Positions 47,676 to 57,841 of a stretch of DNA of 64,000 nucleotides are shown here, one piece after another. The notes below the pieces were generated by a model that saw only the letters and a program-made list of their open reading frames with translations, searched no databases and had not been told where the DNA came from. This DNA is from Roseomonas mucosa ATCC BAA-692. GTDB lineage: Bacteria > Pseudomonadota > Alphaproteobacteria > Acetobacterales > Acetobacteraceae. A program made the position numbers and the translations under genes. The stretch covers positions 1 to 64,000 of the forward strand of contig NZ_JHWD01000003.1 in NCBI RefSeq assembly GCF_000622225.1, written 5' to 3'. Every line of letters starts with the position of its first letter. The first letter of the stretch is position 1.

Positions 47676-48887
47676 ATGAGCCTGAGCAACATCCAGCCCG
47701 ACACCGGCCGCTTCCTGGCGGACCTGAACGACCTGCGGAAGATCGGCGCCTTCCGGAGCGGCGTGCACCGCCCGACCTTCAGCGAGCAGGACATGGAATC
47801 CCGCCGCTGGCTGATGGCGCGGATGGAGGAGGTGGGGCTGGTTCCCGAGATCGACGGCATCGGCAACGTGCTGGGCCGGCATCCCGGGCCGGGGCCGAAG
47901 CTGCTGGCCGGGTCGCATATCGAGAGCCAGAACGAGGCGGGCTGGCTGGACGGGGCGCTGGGCGTGGTCTCGGCGCTGAACCTCGCCCGCGCCGGGCTGC
48001 CGGTGGACGTGATCGCCTTCGCCGACGAGGAGGGCCACTACGGCTCCTTCATCGGTTCGCGCTCCTTCACCGGGCTGCTGGAGGAAAGCGAGATCGACCG
48101 CCTCGCCAACCGCTACCACGGCAAGCCGCTGCGGCAGGCCTTGCAGGAGGCGGGCCTCGCCGGCAGGCCCCGGCTGCGGATGGAGGAAGGCCGCTACAAG
48201 GGCTTCCTGGAGATGCATATCGAGCAGGGCACCACGCTGGAAAGCGCCGGTCAGCAGATCGGCGTGGTCACCGGCATCGTGGCCATCTGGCAGTACCGCA
48301 TCGTCTTCGAGGGCATGCAGGATCATGCCGGCGGCACCACCATGGCGGAGCGCCGGGATGCCGGGCTGGCGGCGGTGCGCCTGCTCGCCTGGCTGGACGG
48401 GGAATTCCCCCGCCATTGCGGCGAGCGCACGGTCTGGACCTGCGGCCGCATCGCGCTGGACCCGGGCGCGGCCTCGATCATCCCCGGCAGGGCGGAGGTG
48501 CTGTTCCAGTTCCGCGACATCTCGGTGGAGGTGCTGGAGCGGCTGGACGGGGTGCTGCGCCGGGGTGTGCAGGAAAGCAACCGGCGCGAGCGCTGCACGG
48601 CGCGTCTGGAGGTGGTGAGCCAGTCGAAGCCCGCCCCCTGCGATCCGCGGTGGCAGGAGATCCTGTCCGAAGCGGCCGAGGCGCTGACCCCGGGCGGCTG
48701 GCGGCGCATGCCCTCCGGCGCCGGGCACGACGCCCAGTACATGGCGCCGCACGTGCCGACGGCGATGCTCTTCGTGCCCTCGATCGGCGGCATCAGCCAC
48801 CATTGGAGCGAGGATACGAAGCCGGAGGACCTCGCCATGGGCCTGCGCGTCATGGCCGAGGGAGCGCGGCGCTTCCTGGCCGGATGA
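47676..48887 (+). CDS. M20 family amidase: N-carbamoyl-amino acid or allantoate hydrolase
   Basis: A 403-residue metallopeptidase-fold enzyme of the hydantoinase/carbamoylase family. GSHIESQNEAGWLDGALGVV holds the first metal His and bridging Asp, IAFADEEGHYGSFIGSRSF the Glu-Glu pair, EMHIEQG the second-metal His, and SGAGHDAQYMAPHVPTAML plus ISHHWSEDT the C-terminal ligands. Such enzymes hydrolyse N-carbamoyl-L-amino acids, allantoate or ureidoglycine. The D-carbamoylase operon lies 26 kb away, so the two may serve related ureide use. In the usual GSHxDS motif the Asp is Glu here. Confidence 0.87.
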   Translation: MSLSNIQPDTGRFLADLNDLRKIGAFRSGVHRPTFSEQDMESRRWLMARMEEVGLVPEIDGIGNVLGRHPGPGPKLLAGSHIESQNEAGWLDGALGVVSALNLARAGLPVDVIAFADEEGHYGSFIGSRSFTGLLEESEIDRLANRYHGKPLRQALQEAGLAGRPRLRMEEGRYKGFLEMHIEQGTTLESAGQQIGVVTGIVAIWQYRIVFEGMQDHAGGTTMAERRDAGLAAVRLLAWLDGEFPRHCGERTVWTCGRIALDPGAASIIPGRAEVLFQFRDISVEVLERLDGVLRRGVQESNRRERCTARLEVVSQSKPAPCDPRWQEILSEAAEALTPGGWRRMPSGAGHDAQYMAPHVPTAMLFVPSIGGISHHWSEDTKPEDLAMGLRVMAEGARRFLAG

Positions 48888-49160
48888 ACGAAGGGCGGCG
48901 GGGGCCGCTCTTCCTCCGGCGCTTCCCGCAGGGCCTGGTGGCCGGGCCACCGCCCTCCCTCCGGCGTCCCGCCATGCCCCGGAGGCCGCCCGGAAGGCAT
49001 CCTGGCCGGCCCGCCGCGTGACAGGGGGAGCGGCATCCGGGGCACAGCCCGGCGCCATGCCCATGCGGCCCGGCCGCTTGTGCCGAGAGGCGGCTTACGC
49101 CACCCCCCCTTGGACGTGTAGTCTTGTCCCGAGAGTTTCACCCGGGGAGACAGCGTCCGG

Positions 49161-49913
49161 ATGTCCGCACAGGTTGCCAATCTCCGTCCCGGTGGGGCCG
49201 CAGACCTTTTCCGGCTGAGAGCCGCCAATTTCAGCCTGCTGGTCCTGCGCCTGCTGGACGCGCGGGTGGAGGCGGTGGTGCCCGCCATCGCCGACCAGTT
49301 CCGCCGTGCCCCGGGCTTTCTCCGCAACGCGCCGATCGCCATCGGGCTGGACGACCTGGAGGACGGCGCCCAGGTGGATTTCGGGACGCTGATCCGGGAG
49401 CTGCGCGCCGCGGCGATCCAGCCCATCGGCACCACCGGCGGCTCGCCCGCCCTGCGCTCGGCCGCGCTTTCGGCCGGGCTGCCGCCGCTGCGCAGCGTGG
49501 GCGAGGCGAAGGAGGAGATCCCGGCCTTCACCCAGGCCCCGCCCGCGCCCGAGCCGGCGGCCCCGGTGGAGGCGCCTCCCGCCCGGCGCACCATGATCGT
49601 GGACGGTTCCGTGCGGGCCGGGCAGCGGGTCTGGGCCCAGGGCTGCGACCTGGTGATCAACGGCACGGTCAATCCCGGCGGCGAGGTGATCGCCGACGGC
49701 AACGTCCATGTCTGGGGGGCGCTGAAGGGCCGCGCCGTGGCCGGCGGGGCGGAGGATACCGAGGCGCGGGTCTTCGCCTTGCAATTCGACCCCGAACTGG
49801 TGTCCATCGCGGGCTACTACGCGGTGCGCGACGGGCTGGGCGAGGCGCCGATCGGCAAGGCGGTGCAGGCGCGGCTGGTGGGCGAGGGCATGCGCTTCGA
49901 CAGGCTGGGCTGA
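49161..49913 (+). CDS. minC: Septum site-determining protein MinC
   Basis: A 250-residue MinC. The N-terminal domain (LRAANFSLLVLRLLDARVEAV) is poorly conserved as usual; a Pro/Ala-rich linker follows, and the C-terminal beta-helix has RTMIVDGSVRAGQRVWAQG, LVINGTVNPGGEVIADGNV and HVWGALKGRAVAGG, the MinD-binding and FtsZ-copolymer domain. It inhibits FtsZ at the poles. It is the first gene of minCDE, 101 bases before minD. Confidence 0.94.
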   Translation: MSAQVANLRPGGAADLFRLRAANFSLLVLRLLDARVEAVVPAIADQFRRAPGFLRNAPIAIGLDDLEDGAQVDFGTLIRELRAAAIQPIGTTGGSPALRSAALSAGLPPLRSVGEAKEEIPAFTQAPPAPEPAAPVEAPPARRTMIVDGSVRAGQRVWAQGCDLVINGTVNPGGEVIADGNVHVWGALKGRAVAGGAEDTEARVFALQFDPELVSIAGYYAVRDGLGEAPIGKAVQARLVGEGMRFDRLG

Positions 49914-50014
49914 GGGATACGCGCCGGTTCCGGGGCATGGCGGGTCGGGATGGGGCTGACTCGCCGGGGCCGGTGATGCTGTAAGACGGGTTTCGACAAG
50001 GGGGACTGGGCGCG

Positions 50015-50833
50015 ATGGCGCAGGTGATCGTGGTGACTTCGGGCAAGGGCGGCGTGGGCAAGACCACGTCCTCCGCCGCCATTGCGACCGGACTGGCACA
50101 GACGGGCAAGAAGGTGGCGGTGATCGACTTCGATGTCGGCCTGCGGAACCTGGACCTGATCATGGGTGTCGAGCGGCGCGTCGTCTTCGACCTGGTGAAC
50201 GTCATCTCCGGCGAGGCGCGGCTGAGCCAGGCGCTGATCCGCGACAAGCGGGTGGACACGCTGAGCATCCTTCCCGCCTCCCAGACGCGCGACAAGGAGG
50301 CGTTGACCAAGGAGGGCGTGGGCAAGGTCATCGACGACCTCGGCAAGGACTTCGACTACATCCTCTGCGACAGCCCGGCGGGCATCGAGAAGGGCGCGCT
50401 GCTGGCGCTCTACTTCGCCGACCAGGCGATCGTGGTGACGAACCCCGAGGTCTCGTCGGTCCGCGACAGCGACCGCATCCTGGGTGTGCTGCAGAGCAAG
50501 TCCCGCCGCGCCGAGGAGAACAAGGACCCGGTGCGGGAGCACCTGCTCGTCACCCGCTACGACCCCGCCCGGGTGGAGAAGGGCGAGATGCTGAAGCTCG
50601 ACGACATCCAGGAGATCCTGCGGATTCCCCTGCTGGGCGTGATCCCGGAGAGCGAGAGCGTGCTCAAGGCCTCCAACACCGGCAACCCGGTGATCCTGGA
50701 TGCCGAGAGCAATGCCGGCCAGGCCTACAAGGACGCGGTGGCGCGCTTCCTGGGCGAGGAGCGGCCGATGCGCTTCCTGGGCGTGGAGAAGAAGGGCCTG
50801 CTGTCGCGCCTGTTCGGCGGGAGGGCCGCATGA
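50015..50833 (+). CDS. minD: Septum site-determining protein MinD
   Basis: A 272-residue ParA-type ATPase. VVTSGKGGVGKTTSSAA is the deviant Walker A motif, IDFDVGLRNLDLIMG switch I, and YILCDSPAGIE Walker B/switch II. The C-terminus FLGVEKKGLLSRLFGG is the amphipathic membrane-targeting helix. It recruits MinC and oscillates with MinE. Its stop overlaps the minE start by 4 bases. Confidence 0.97.
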   Translation: MAQVIVVTSGKGGVGKTTSSAAIATGLAQTGKKVAVIDFDVGLRNLDLIMGVERRVVFDLVNVISGEARLSQALIRDKRVDTLSILPASQTRDKEALTKEGVGKVIDDLGKDFDYILCDSPAGIEKGALLALYFADQAIVVTNPEVSSVRDSDRILGVLQSKSRRAEENKDPVREHLLVTRYDPARVEKGEMLKLDDIQEILRIPLLGVIPESESVLKASNTGNPVILDAESNAGQAYKDAVARFLGEERPMRFLGVEKKGLLSRLFGGRAA

Positions 50834-51240
50834 GTTGGCTCGCCTTCTTCCGCAACCGCAAGCCGGAGCCCCAGACCGCGGCCGCCGCCAAGGACCGGCT
50901 GCAGATCATCCTGAGCCATGAGCGGATCAGCCGGAACGGCGAGGATTTCCTGCCCAAGCTGCAGCAGGAGATCGTGGAGCTGGTGGCCCGGCATGTCGCG
51001 ATCAATCCGGAGAAGGTGAAGGTCGATCTGGAGCGGGGTTCCGATCTCTCGGCCCTGGCCATCACCGTGGAACTGCCGGGCCCCGAGGCGGTGGCGCCGA
51101 AACCCGCCGGCAAGCCGCCCGCGGAACCGGCCGGCAAGCCCGGGGCGAAGGCCGAGGAGGACAAGGGAAAGGCGGACAAGGGGGGCGAGAAGGCATCCGC
51201 CAAGGTGCCGGAGAAGGCCCGCGAAAAGCACGTCGGCTGA
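50830..51240 (+). CDS. minE: Cell division topological specificity factor MinE
   Basis: A 136-residue MinE. The conserved part is residues 1-85: MSWLAFFRN membrane helix, [37 protein letters not shown] as the MinD-activating segment, and [20 protein letters not shown] as the dimer strand. The remaining 45 residues form a Lys/Glu/Ala/Pro-rich tail that most MinE proteins lack. Confidence 0.94.
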   Translation: MSWLAFFRNRKPEPQTAAAAKDRLQIILSHERISRNGEDFLPKLQQEIVELVARHVAINPEKVKVDLERGSDLSALAITVELPGPEAVAPKPAGKPPAEPAGKPGAKAEEDKGKADKGGEKASAKVPEKAREKHVG

Positions 51241-51273
51241 ACCCGTTTCCCACCCGCCGGGATGGCGCGAAGG

Positions 51274-51302
51274 TTGACCTTCGCGGCCCCGCGCCTTATA
51301 GG
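51274..51302 (+). promoter_or_regulatory. Sigma-70-type promoter of rpmJ
   Basis: TTGACC at 51274-51279 and TATAGG at 51297-51302 are separated by exactly 17 bases, placing the start of transcription about 20 bases before the rpmJ ATG. Confidence 0.7.
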
Positions 51303-51329
51303 CCCCGGCCAAATTCGGAAGTGTTTGAG

Positions 51330-51455
51330 ATGAAGATCCGCAACAGCCTCAAGAGCGCCAAGACCCGTGACAAGAACTGCGTGCTGGTGCGCCGCCGTGG
51401 CCGCCTGTACGTGCTCAACAAGAAGAACCCCCGGATGAAGGCCCGCCAGGGCTGA
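51330..51455 (+). CDS. rpmJ: 50S ribosomal protein L36 (bL36)
   Basis: A 41-residue protein beginning [17 protein letters not shown] and ending [14 protein letters not shown], the longer type of bL36 with a single Cys in place of the complete zinc ribbon. It is a large-subunit ribosomal protein near the peptidyl-transferase centre. It has its own promoter and a terminator about 90 bases after the stop, so it is probably monocistronic. Confidence 0.95.
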   Translation: MKIRNSLKSAKTRDKNCVLVRRRGRLYVLNKKNPRMKARQG

Positions 51456-51546
51456 GATCCGGGGCGCGGGGAACCCCGGCACGGGCCGGGGGCTTCCCGG
51501 ACCCTGGCCGGGACAGGACCTGACCGGCTCCGCTCCCCTCCAGACG

Positions 51547-51582
51547 AAAAAGCCCGCCATGGGGTTCCATGGCGGGCTTTTT
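51547..51582. terminator. Bidirectional rho-independent terminator
   Basis: AAAAAGCCCGCCATGG and CCATGGCGGGCTTTTT form a perfect 16-base stem around a GGTT loop. A/T tracts on both sides serve the convergent rpmJ and marR-type genes. Confidence 0.92.
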
Positions 51583-51604
51583 CGTGCCGGATCGCCGCCG
51601 GGCC

Positions 51605-52060
51605 TCAGCCCGGGCGGATCGTCGCGATGCGGCGGTCGAGCTGTTCCAGCACCTTGGTGCAGAGCTGCAACTCGTCCTCCGGCAGGCCGGCGAGGAGCTC
51701 CTGCTCCATCTCCTGGATACGCGGCCGGACCTGCGCCACGATCGCCTGCCCAGCCGGGGTCAGGCGGAGGCAGCGGGCGCGGCGGTCGTTCTGGTCGGCG
51801 TTGCGTTCCACGAAGCCATCCCGTTCCAGCGCATCCAGCAGCCGGACGAGGCTGGGGCGCTCGATCCCCAGCGAGGTGGCCAGGTCCTTCTGGTGCACGC
51901 CGTCGCCGAGGTTGGCGAGATGCACAAGAGGCCGCCAGACCGCATCCGTCAGCCCCTCCTGCTGCAGCCGCGTGTCGATCAGGGCCCGCCAGCGCCGCGC
52001 CAGCAGCAGCAGGCGGTAGCTGAAATCCCGGTTGGTGGCTGGGGCGTTCGCCGGATCCAT
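51605..52060 (-). CDS. MarR family transcriptional regulator
   Basis: A 151-residue winged-helix regulator. WRPLVHLANLGDGVHQKDLATSLGIERPSLVRLLDALERDGFV is the helix-turn-helix and recognition helix, and RNADQNDRRARCLRLTPAG is the D-x-R-x-R wing. The C-terminal helix mediates dimerisation. Its target and ligand are unknown; no efflux or oxidase gene is next to it. Confidence 0.92.
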   Translation of the reverse strand: MDPANAPATNRDFSYRLLLLARRWRALIDTRLQQEGLTDAVWRPLVHLANLGDGVHQKDLATSLGIERPSLVRLLDALERDGFVERNADQNDRRARCLRLTPAGQAIVAQVRPRIQEMEQELLAGLPEDELQLCTKVLEQLDRRIATIRPG

Positions 52061-52202
52061 GGTGCGAAGGGCTTAGCACGGGAAATCGTTCCGGTCAGGC
52101 GCGCCATTCCCCGTCCCTTCGCCGCGCGGCGGAAAACCGGCCCGGAAAGTGGCCCCGGCGGCGGGGCCACGTCCGGCAAGCGGCGCCCCGCCGGCCGCTC
52201 CC

Positions 52203-52376
52203 TCAGGGCTTGGTGATGCTGTTGACCGTGCGGTCCATCGAACGGCCCATCGATTCGGCCGGGCCGCTCGGCGGGTCCAGCGTGTCGCGGATCTTCTGGC
52301 CGGTGGTCCGTTCGGCACAGGCGGCGAGGCTCACCGCGGCCAGAAGGATCAGGGCGGCGGGCTTCGTGATCGACAA
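52203..52376 (-). CDS. Small lipoprotein, TTG start
   Basis: A 57-residue protein with a lipoprotein signal: SITKPAALILLAAVSLAAC, where LAAC is the lipobox Cys. The start is TTG at 52376, supported by AGGAG 7 bases upstream. The mature part is short and polar (ERTTGQKIRDTLDPPSG). Entericidin-like small lipoproteins are a loose comparison; I do not assign a family. Confidence 0.65.
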   Translation of the reverse strand: MSITKPAALILLAAVSLAACAERTTGQKIRDTLDPPSGPAESMGRSMDRTVNSITKP

Positions 52377-52514
52377 GGGCGTTCTCCTGCGGGGTTTCGC
52401 CGGGGCTTAACCGGGCGAATCCGGGCCGGGTTGCAGATAGGCGTGACGGGCTCGCGCAGGTGGCGGGAATGTCACAACGCTTGCGTCGCGCCGCCGGGGC
52501 GCCATCCTCAGGCC

Positions 52515-53102
52515 ATGCGCACCGTCCTCGCCCTGCTGTTGCCGACGCTCCTGCTTCCCTCCGCCAGTTTCCAGGCCCAGGCCCAGGCCCAGGCCGCCCG
52601 GCGCCCCGATGCCGCCGCCTCGCAGGCCGAGGCCCAGCGCCTGCTGGATGCGCTGGCCCGCGCCCCGGATGCCGGGGCGGCGGCCGTCATCGAGGCGCAG
52701 GTCCGTCGCCTCTGGGCGGCCAGGGCCAGCCCGGCCGCGGCGCTGCTGGTCCAGCGCGGGGCGCGGAACATGGAGGCCCGGGCCTATGCGGAGGCCGTGG
52801 AGGACCTGGATGCCGCCATCACCCTCCAGGCGGACGACCCGCGGAGCTGGATCCTGCGCGGCCAGGCCCAGGCGGCGCTGGGGGACCGGCGCGCCGGGGC
52901 GCTGGACCTGCGGGAGGCGCTGCGCCTGGAGCCGAGGCAGTTCGATGCGCTGCTGGCCCTGTCCACGCTGCAGCAGGACAGCGGCGACCTGGTGGGTGCC
53001 TTGCACAGCCTGGAGGCAGCGATGAAGATCAACCCGCGCATGGCGGGTGGCGAGGCCCGGCTGCGCGACCTGCGGCGGCGGGCGCTGGGCGACAGCACCT
53101 GA
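52515..53102 (+). CDS. TPR-repeat exported protein
   Basis: A 195-residue protein with a signal peptide (LALLLPTLLLPSASFQAQA). From residue 80 there are tetratricopeptide repeats: ARAYAEAVEDLDAAITLQADDPRSWILRG, AQAALGDRRAGALDLREALRLEPRQFDALLAL and STLQQDSGDLVGALHSLEAAMKINP in succession, each with the W/L-G-Y-A-F-A-P-type pattern. It probably acts as a periplasmic scaffold. Function unknown. Confidence 0.82.
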   Translation: MRTVLALLLPTLLLPSASFQAQAQAQAARRPDAAASQAEAQRLLDALARAPDAGAAAVIEAQVRRLWAARASPAAALLVQRGARNMEARAYAEAVEDLDAAITLQADDPRSWILRGQAQAALGDRRAGALDLREALRLEPRQFDALLALSTLQQDSGDLVGALHSLEAAMKINPRMAGGEARLRDLRRRALGDST

Positions 53103-53250
53103 GGCGCGGGCCGCGATCCCCGGCAAGAAGGGGCGGCGGGGAAGAGGCTGCCGGAGGGCGTGCCGGGAGGCATGGCCCCGAGGGGCGCGGCCCGCGAGGG
53201 CGGGAAGGATCGTCCGGGAAAGCGGCGAGGCGAGCAAGGGGAGTGACCTC

Positions 53251-53832
53251 ATGGACGACCGCGTGCGCATGCGCGAGGTCCGCGTGCTGTCCGACGACAC
53301 CTATGTCCTGCGGCGGAACACCTTCGATTTCCGCCGGCGCGACGGGCGCTGGCAGACCCTGGTGCGGGAAACCTATGACCGTGGCGACGGGGCGGCGATC
53401 CTGCTCTGGGAGCCGCGGAAGCGCACGGTGCTGCTGGTGCGGCAGTTCCGCTTTCCCGCCTATGCGGCGGGCCACAAGGACGATCTGGTCGAGGTCCCCG
53501 CCGGGATGCTGGACGCGCGGAGCCCCGAGGAGGCGATCCGGCGCGAGGCGGAGGAGGAGGCCGGCATCCGCGTCACCGCGCCGCGTCGGCTTTTCGAGGC
53601 CTTCATGAGCCCGGGCAGCGTGACCGAGCGGATCACCTTCTTCATGGCCGAGTACAGCGCCGCCGACCGCATCGGCGCCGGCGGCGGGCTGGAGGAGGAG
53701 GGCGAGGACATCAGCCTGCTGGAAGTTCCGCTGGAGGAGGCCATGGCCATGATCCGGCGCGGCGAGATCGTGGACGCCAAGACGATCATGCTGCTGCAAT
53801 ACGCCCGGCTGCATGAGCTGGGCGCAGCCTGA
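53251..53832 (+). CDS. Nudix hydrolase, NudK/ADP-ribose pyrophosphatase type
   Basis: A 193-residue Nudix protein. The Nudix box runs through GMLDARSPEEAIRREAEEEAG, with the final R-E-x-x-E-E metal ligands. EVPAGMLD before the box and SPGSVTERITFFMAEY after it resemble GDP-mannose pyrophosphatase NudK and ADP-ribose pyrophosphatases. It probably hydrolyses a nucleotide sugar or ADP-ribose. It lies 69 bases before the ada-like gene. Confidence 0.87.
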   Translation: MDDRVRMREVRVLSDDTYVLRRNTFDFRRRDGRWQTLVRETYDRGDGAAILLWEPRKRTVLLVRQFRFPAYAAGHKDDLVEVPAGMLDARSPEEAIRREAEEEAGIRVTAPRRLFEAFMSPGSVTERITFFMAEYSAADRIGAGGGLEEEGEDISLLEVPLEEAMAMIRRGEIVDAKTIMLLQYARLHELGAA

Positions 53833-53901
53833 AGGGGGGCACGCGCGTACCGGCGCAACACCCGGATGGCGGGCCGGGGCCGTGCCGTGGGACAGGAAGA
53901 C

Positions 53902-55041
<1,140 letters not shown>

Positions 55042-55104
55042 ACGGCGCCGGGTCCACTTTTCCCCGGAGCCTGCTTCTGCCCTGAAGCGACTTCCGCCCT
55101 CAGC

Positions 55105-55569
55105 CTATTTCTTCCCCTGGGCGGGGGCGGCCGGCCTGGCGGGCTGGGCCTGGGCCGGCGGCGCCGCCTGGGTGCCCGGCGGGGGATTGCCGCGGAAGCT
55201 CAGCGTCTCCGTGCCCACCTGGTCGGTGCCCACCAGCGTCCACTGGCCGGCCAGCGTGCCGTTGGGCATGATCTTGTAGACCGCCAGCCCGGGCTGGCCG
55301 CCCGCCGTGAAGCCCACCGCGAAATTATCCTTGGTGGACATGGCATAGCCCTCGTAGCGGCCGATGCTGGTTTCCCAGAGCACCTGCCAGGAGACCTCCC
55401 CGACGCGGTGCATGGCGAGGGTGCCGTTATAGGACGAGCCATCGGGTCCGTTGCCGATGACGTTGTAGAAGCCGTCCTTCTGCGCATGCGCCGCCGTGGG
55501 GACGAGCAGGGAAAGGCCCAGCGGAAGGAGGGCGGTGACGAGCCCCGTCAGGAGCCGGCGGCGGAACAT
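55105..55569 (-). CDS. Secreted protein of unknown function downstream of pyk
   Basis: A 154-residue protein with a signal peptide (FRRRLLTGLVTALLPLGLSL, cleaved near AHA). The mature domain has alternating polar and hydrophobic strands (FYNVIGNGPDGSSYNGTLAM, VLWETSIGRYEGYAMSTKDNF and LAVYKIMPNGTLAGQWTLVG), like small beta-barrel proteins found in many alphaproteobacteria. A Pro/Ala/Gln tail follows. It starts 7 bases after the pyk stop, so the two share a transcript. No function is known to me. Confidence 0.7.
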   Translation of the reverse strand: MFRRRLLTGLVTALLPLGLSLLVPTAAHAQKDGFYNVIGNGPDGSSYNGTLAMHRVGEVSWQVLWETSIGRYEGYAMSTKDNFAVGFTAGGQPGLAVYKIMPNGTLAGQWTLVGTDQVGTETLSFRGNPPPGTQAAPPAQAQPARPAAPAQGKK

Positions 55570-55576
55570 CCGGGAA

Positions 55577-57034
55577 TCAGCCTTTCTTGTCTTGCGCCTT
55601 GTCGCCGACGGTGGCGACGCGGAGGGCATTGGTGGTGCCGGCCTGTCCGAAGGGGACGCCCGCGGTGACGACGATCTCTTCGCCACGGTTGGCGAAGCCC
55701 TCGGTGGCGGCGGCGCGCGTGGCGCGGCCGACCATCTCGGTCATCGAATGCGGCGTGGCGGAGCTGAGCGCATGGGCGCCCCAGACCACGGCGAGGCGGC
55801 GGGCGGTGCTCTCCTCCGGCGTGAGGGCCAGGATCGGCGAGGAGGGACGCTCGCGGGCCACGCGCAGCGTGGTGGAGCCGGTGGAGGTGAAGGTGGCGAT
55901 CGCCTGGGCGCCGATGGTGGCGGCCACCTGCCGGGCGGCGGTGGCGATGGCGCCGGCGGTGGTGGCCAGCGGCTCGGGCCGGGCGGCGTCGGTCAGGCGG
56001 CGCCAGCCCTCGTCGCTTTCCACGCGCGACAGGATGCGGTCCATCATGTTGACCGCCTCGAAGGGGTACTGGCCCGCCGCGCTCTCGGCCGAGAGCATCA
56101 CCGCGTCGGCGCCGTCGAAGACCGCGGTGGCGACGTCCGAGGCCTCGGCCCGGGTGGGGGCGGGGGCGGAGATCATGCTTTCCAGCATCTGCGTCGCCAC
56201 CACCACCGGCAGGCCCCGGTTGCGCGCGGCGCGCACGATGCGCTTCTGGATCAGCGGTACGTCCTCGGCGGGGCATTCCACGCCCAGGTCGCCGCGCGCC
56301 ACCATGACGCAGTCGGTCAGCGCCAGGATCGCGTCGAGGTTCTCGACGGCCTGCGGCTTCTCCATCTTCACCATGATCCAGGCGCGGCCATCGGCGATGG
56401 CCTTGGCCTCGGCCACGTCCTCGGGCCGCTGCACGAAGCTCAGGCCGATGTACTCGACGCCCAGCGGCAGCACGAAGTCGAGGTCGGCGCGGTCCTTCTC
56501 GGTCAGCGCCGGGATCGGCAGCACCACGTCGGGCACGTTCACGCCCTTGCGGTCGGAGAGCGGGCCGCCCACCACCACCTCGGTCTCCAGGTGGTCCTCC
56601 CGCTTGCGGATCACGCGCAGGCGCAGCTTGCCATCGTCGAGCAGCAGGGTGGTGCCGATGCCGGCGGCCGCGATGATCTCGGGGTGGGGCAGCTGCACGC
56701 GGCGCGAGTCGCCGGGTACCGGCGACAGGTCGAGGCGGAAGCTCTGCCCGGTCTGCAACTGCACCCGGCCGCCGCCGAACTTGCCCACCCGAAGCTTCGG
56801 CCCCTGCACGTCGGCCAGGATGCCGATCGGGCGGCCGACCTTCTTCTCCAGCGCCCGGATCGTGGCGATGTTGGCGGCGTGGCCCTCGTGCGAGCCATGG
56901 CTGAAGTTCAGCCGGAACACGTCGGCGCCCGCGCGGAACAGGCGCTCGATCATTTCCGGCGTCGAGCTCGCCGGGCCCAGCGTGGCCACGACCTTCGTGC
57001 GGCGCCGGCGGCGCAACGGAATCCTCTGCGGCAT
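55577..57034 (-). CDS. pyk: Pyruvate kinase
   Basis: A 485-residue pyruvate kinase, the last step of glycolysis. RTKVVATLGPASSTPEMIE opens the barrel, RLNFSHGSHEGH and VQGPKLRVG follow, MVKMEKPQAVENLDAIL includes the catalytic Lys, and VMVARGDLGVE and SDVATAVFDGADAVMLSAESAAG are signatures. The C-terminal PK_C domain is complete. ATG at 57034 has AGGAGG 5 bases upstream. Confidence 0.96.
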   Translation of the reverse strand: MPQRIPLRRRRRTKVVATLGPASSTPEMIERLFRAGADVFRLNFSHGSHEGHAANIATIRALEKKVGRPIGILADVQGPKLRVGKFGGGRVQLQTGQSFRLDLSPVPGDSRRVQLPHPEIIAAAGIGTTLLLDDGKLRLRVIRKREDHLETEVVVGGPLSDRKGVNVPDVVLPIPALTEKDRADLDFVLPLGVEYIGLSFVQRPEDVAEAKAIADGRAWIMVKMEKPQAVENLDAILALTDCVMVARGDLGVECPAEDVPLIQKRIVRAARNRGLPVVVATQMLESMISAPAPTRAEASDVATAVFDGADAVMLSAESAAGQYPFEAVNMMDRILSRVESDEGWRRLTDAARPEPLATTAGAIATAARQVAATIGAQAIATFTSTGSTTLRVARERPSSPILALTPEESTARRLAVVWGAHALSSATPHSMTEMVGRATRAAATEGFANRGEEIVVTAGVPFGQAGTTNALRVATVGDKAQDKKG

Positions 57035-57191
57035 GAAGCCTCCTGAAAGGGTCCGGCCGGAAGGGACAGGGGCGGCGAAGAGGCCGCCGGCTTCCGGCAA
57101 GGCCTCTTCCCACAGGCGTCCCTGGGTGCCAAGCCGGGGTGGATGTGGAGCGGGTTGCGCCCGGCGCGGGGCGGGACCGGAGCAGGGCGGC

Positions 57192-57734
57192 ATGGGTGAA
57201 AGGCGAGGCATGGGAGGACAGGCAGGCGGGGCGGCCCGCTGGCGGGCCATGGCGGCGGCGGACCTCGCGGCGGCCGAGCGGATCGCGGCGCGCGTGCATC
57301 CGGACTACCCGGAGGACGCGGCGGTCTTCGCCGAGCGCCTGTCGCTTTTTCCCGAAGGCTGCCTGGTGCTGGTATCCCCCTCCGGCGAGCTTGGCGGCTA
57401 TGTGATCGCGCATCCCTGGCGACTCGGGCAGCCACCGGCCCTGAACAGCCTGCTCGGCGCGCTGCCGGCGGCGGCCGATACGCTCTACATCCATGACATC
57501 GCCCTGCTGCCGGAGCGGCGCGGCGGCGGGGCCGCCGGGCGGGCGCTGGAGCGGCTGGAGGCGGTGGCGCGGGGGCGCGGGCTGCCGGGGCTGTCGCTCG
57601 TGGCGGTCGGCGGGTCGCCCGCCTTCTGGCTCCGCCAGGGCTTCCGGGAGCGGGCGGACGAGGCGCTGCGCGGGAAGCTGCGGAGCTATGGCGGGGCGGC
57701 GGGGTACATGGTGAAGGATCTCGCCACCGCCTGA
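57192..57734 (+). CDS. GNAT family N-acetyltransferase
   Basis: A 180-residue GNAT protein. LYIHDIALLPERRGGGAAGRALERL is the acetyl-CoA binding strand and P-loop (R-R-G-G-G-A-A-G), and LVAVGGSPAFWLRQGF the C-terminal strand. ATG at 57192 is used; alternatives are ATG 57210 and ATG 57249, and none has a clear ribosome site. Divergent from pyk. Substrate unknown. Confidence 0.78.
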   Translation: MGERRGMGGQAGGAARWRAMAAADLAAAERIAARVHPDYPEDAAVFAERLSLFPEGCLVLVSPSGELGGYVIAHPWRLGQPPALNSLLGALPAAADTLYIHDIALLPERRGGGAAGRALERLEAVARGRGLPGLSLVAVGGSPAFWLRQGFRERADEALRGKLRSYGGAAGYMVKDLATA

Positions 57735-57841
57735 CACCGGCCCGGAGGCCCGGGTCCATACCGGCCGGCTCCACCGCGCGGCGGGGGCGATTCAGGCTGC
57801 GCAACGGGCCTGTCCGGTTCCGGGTGGATTTTTCCCCTTGC

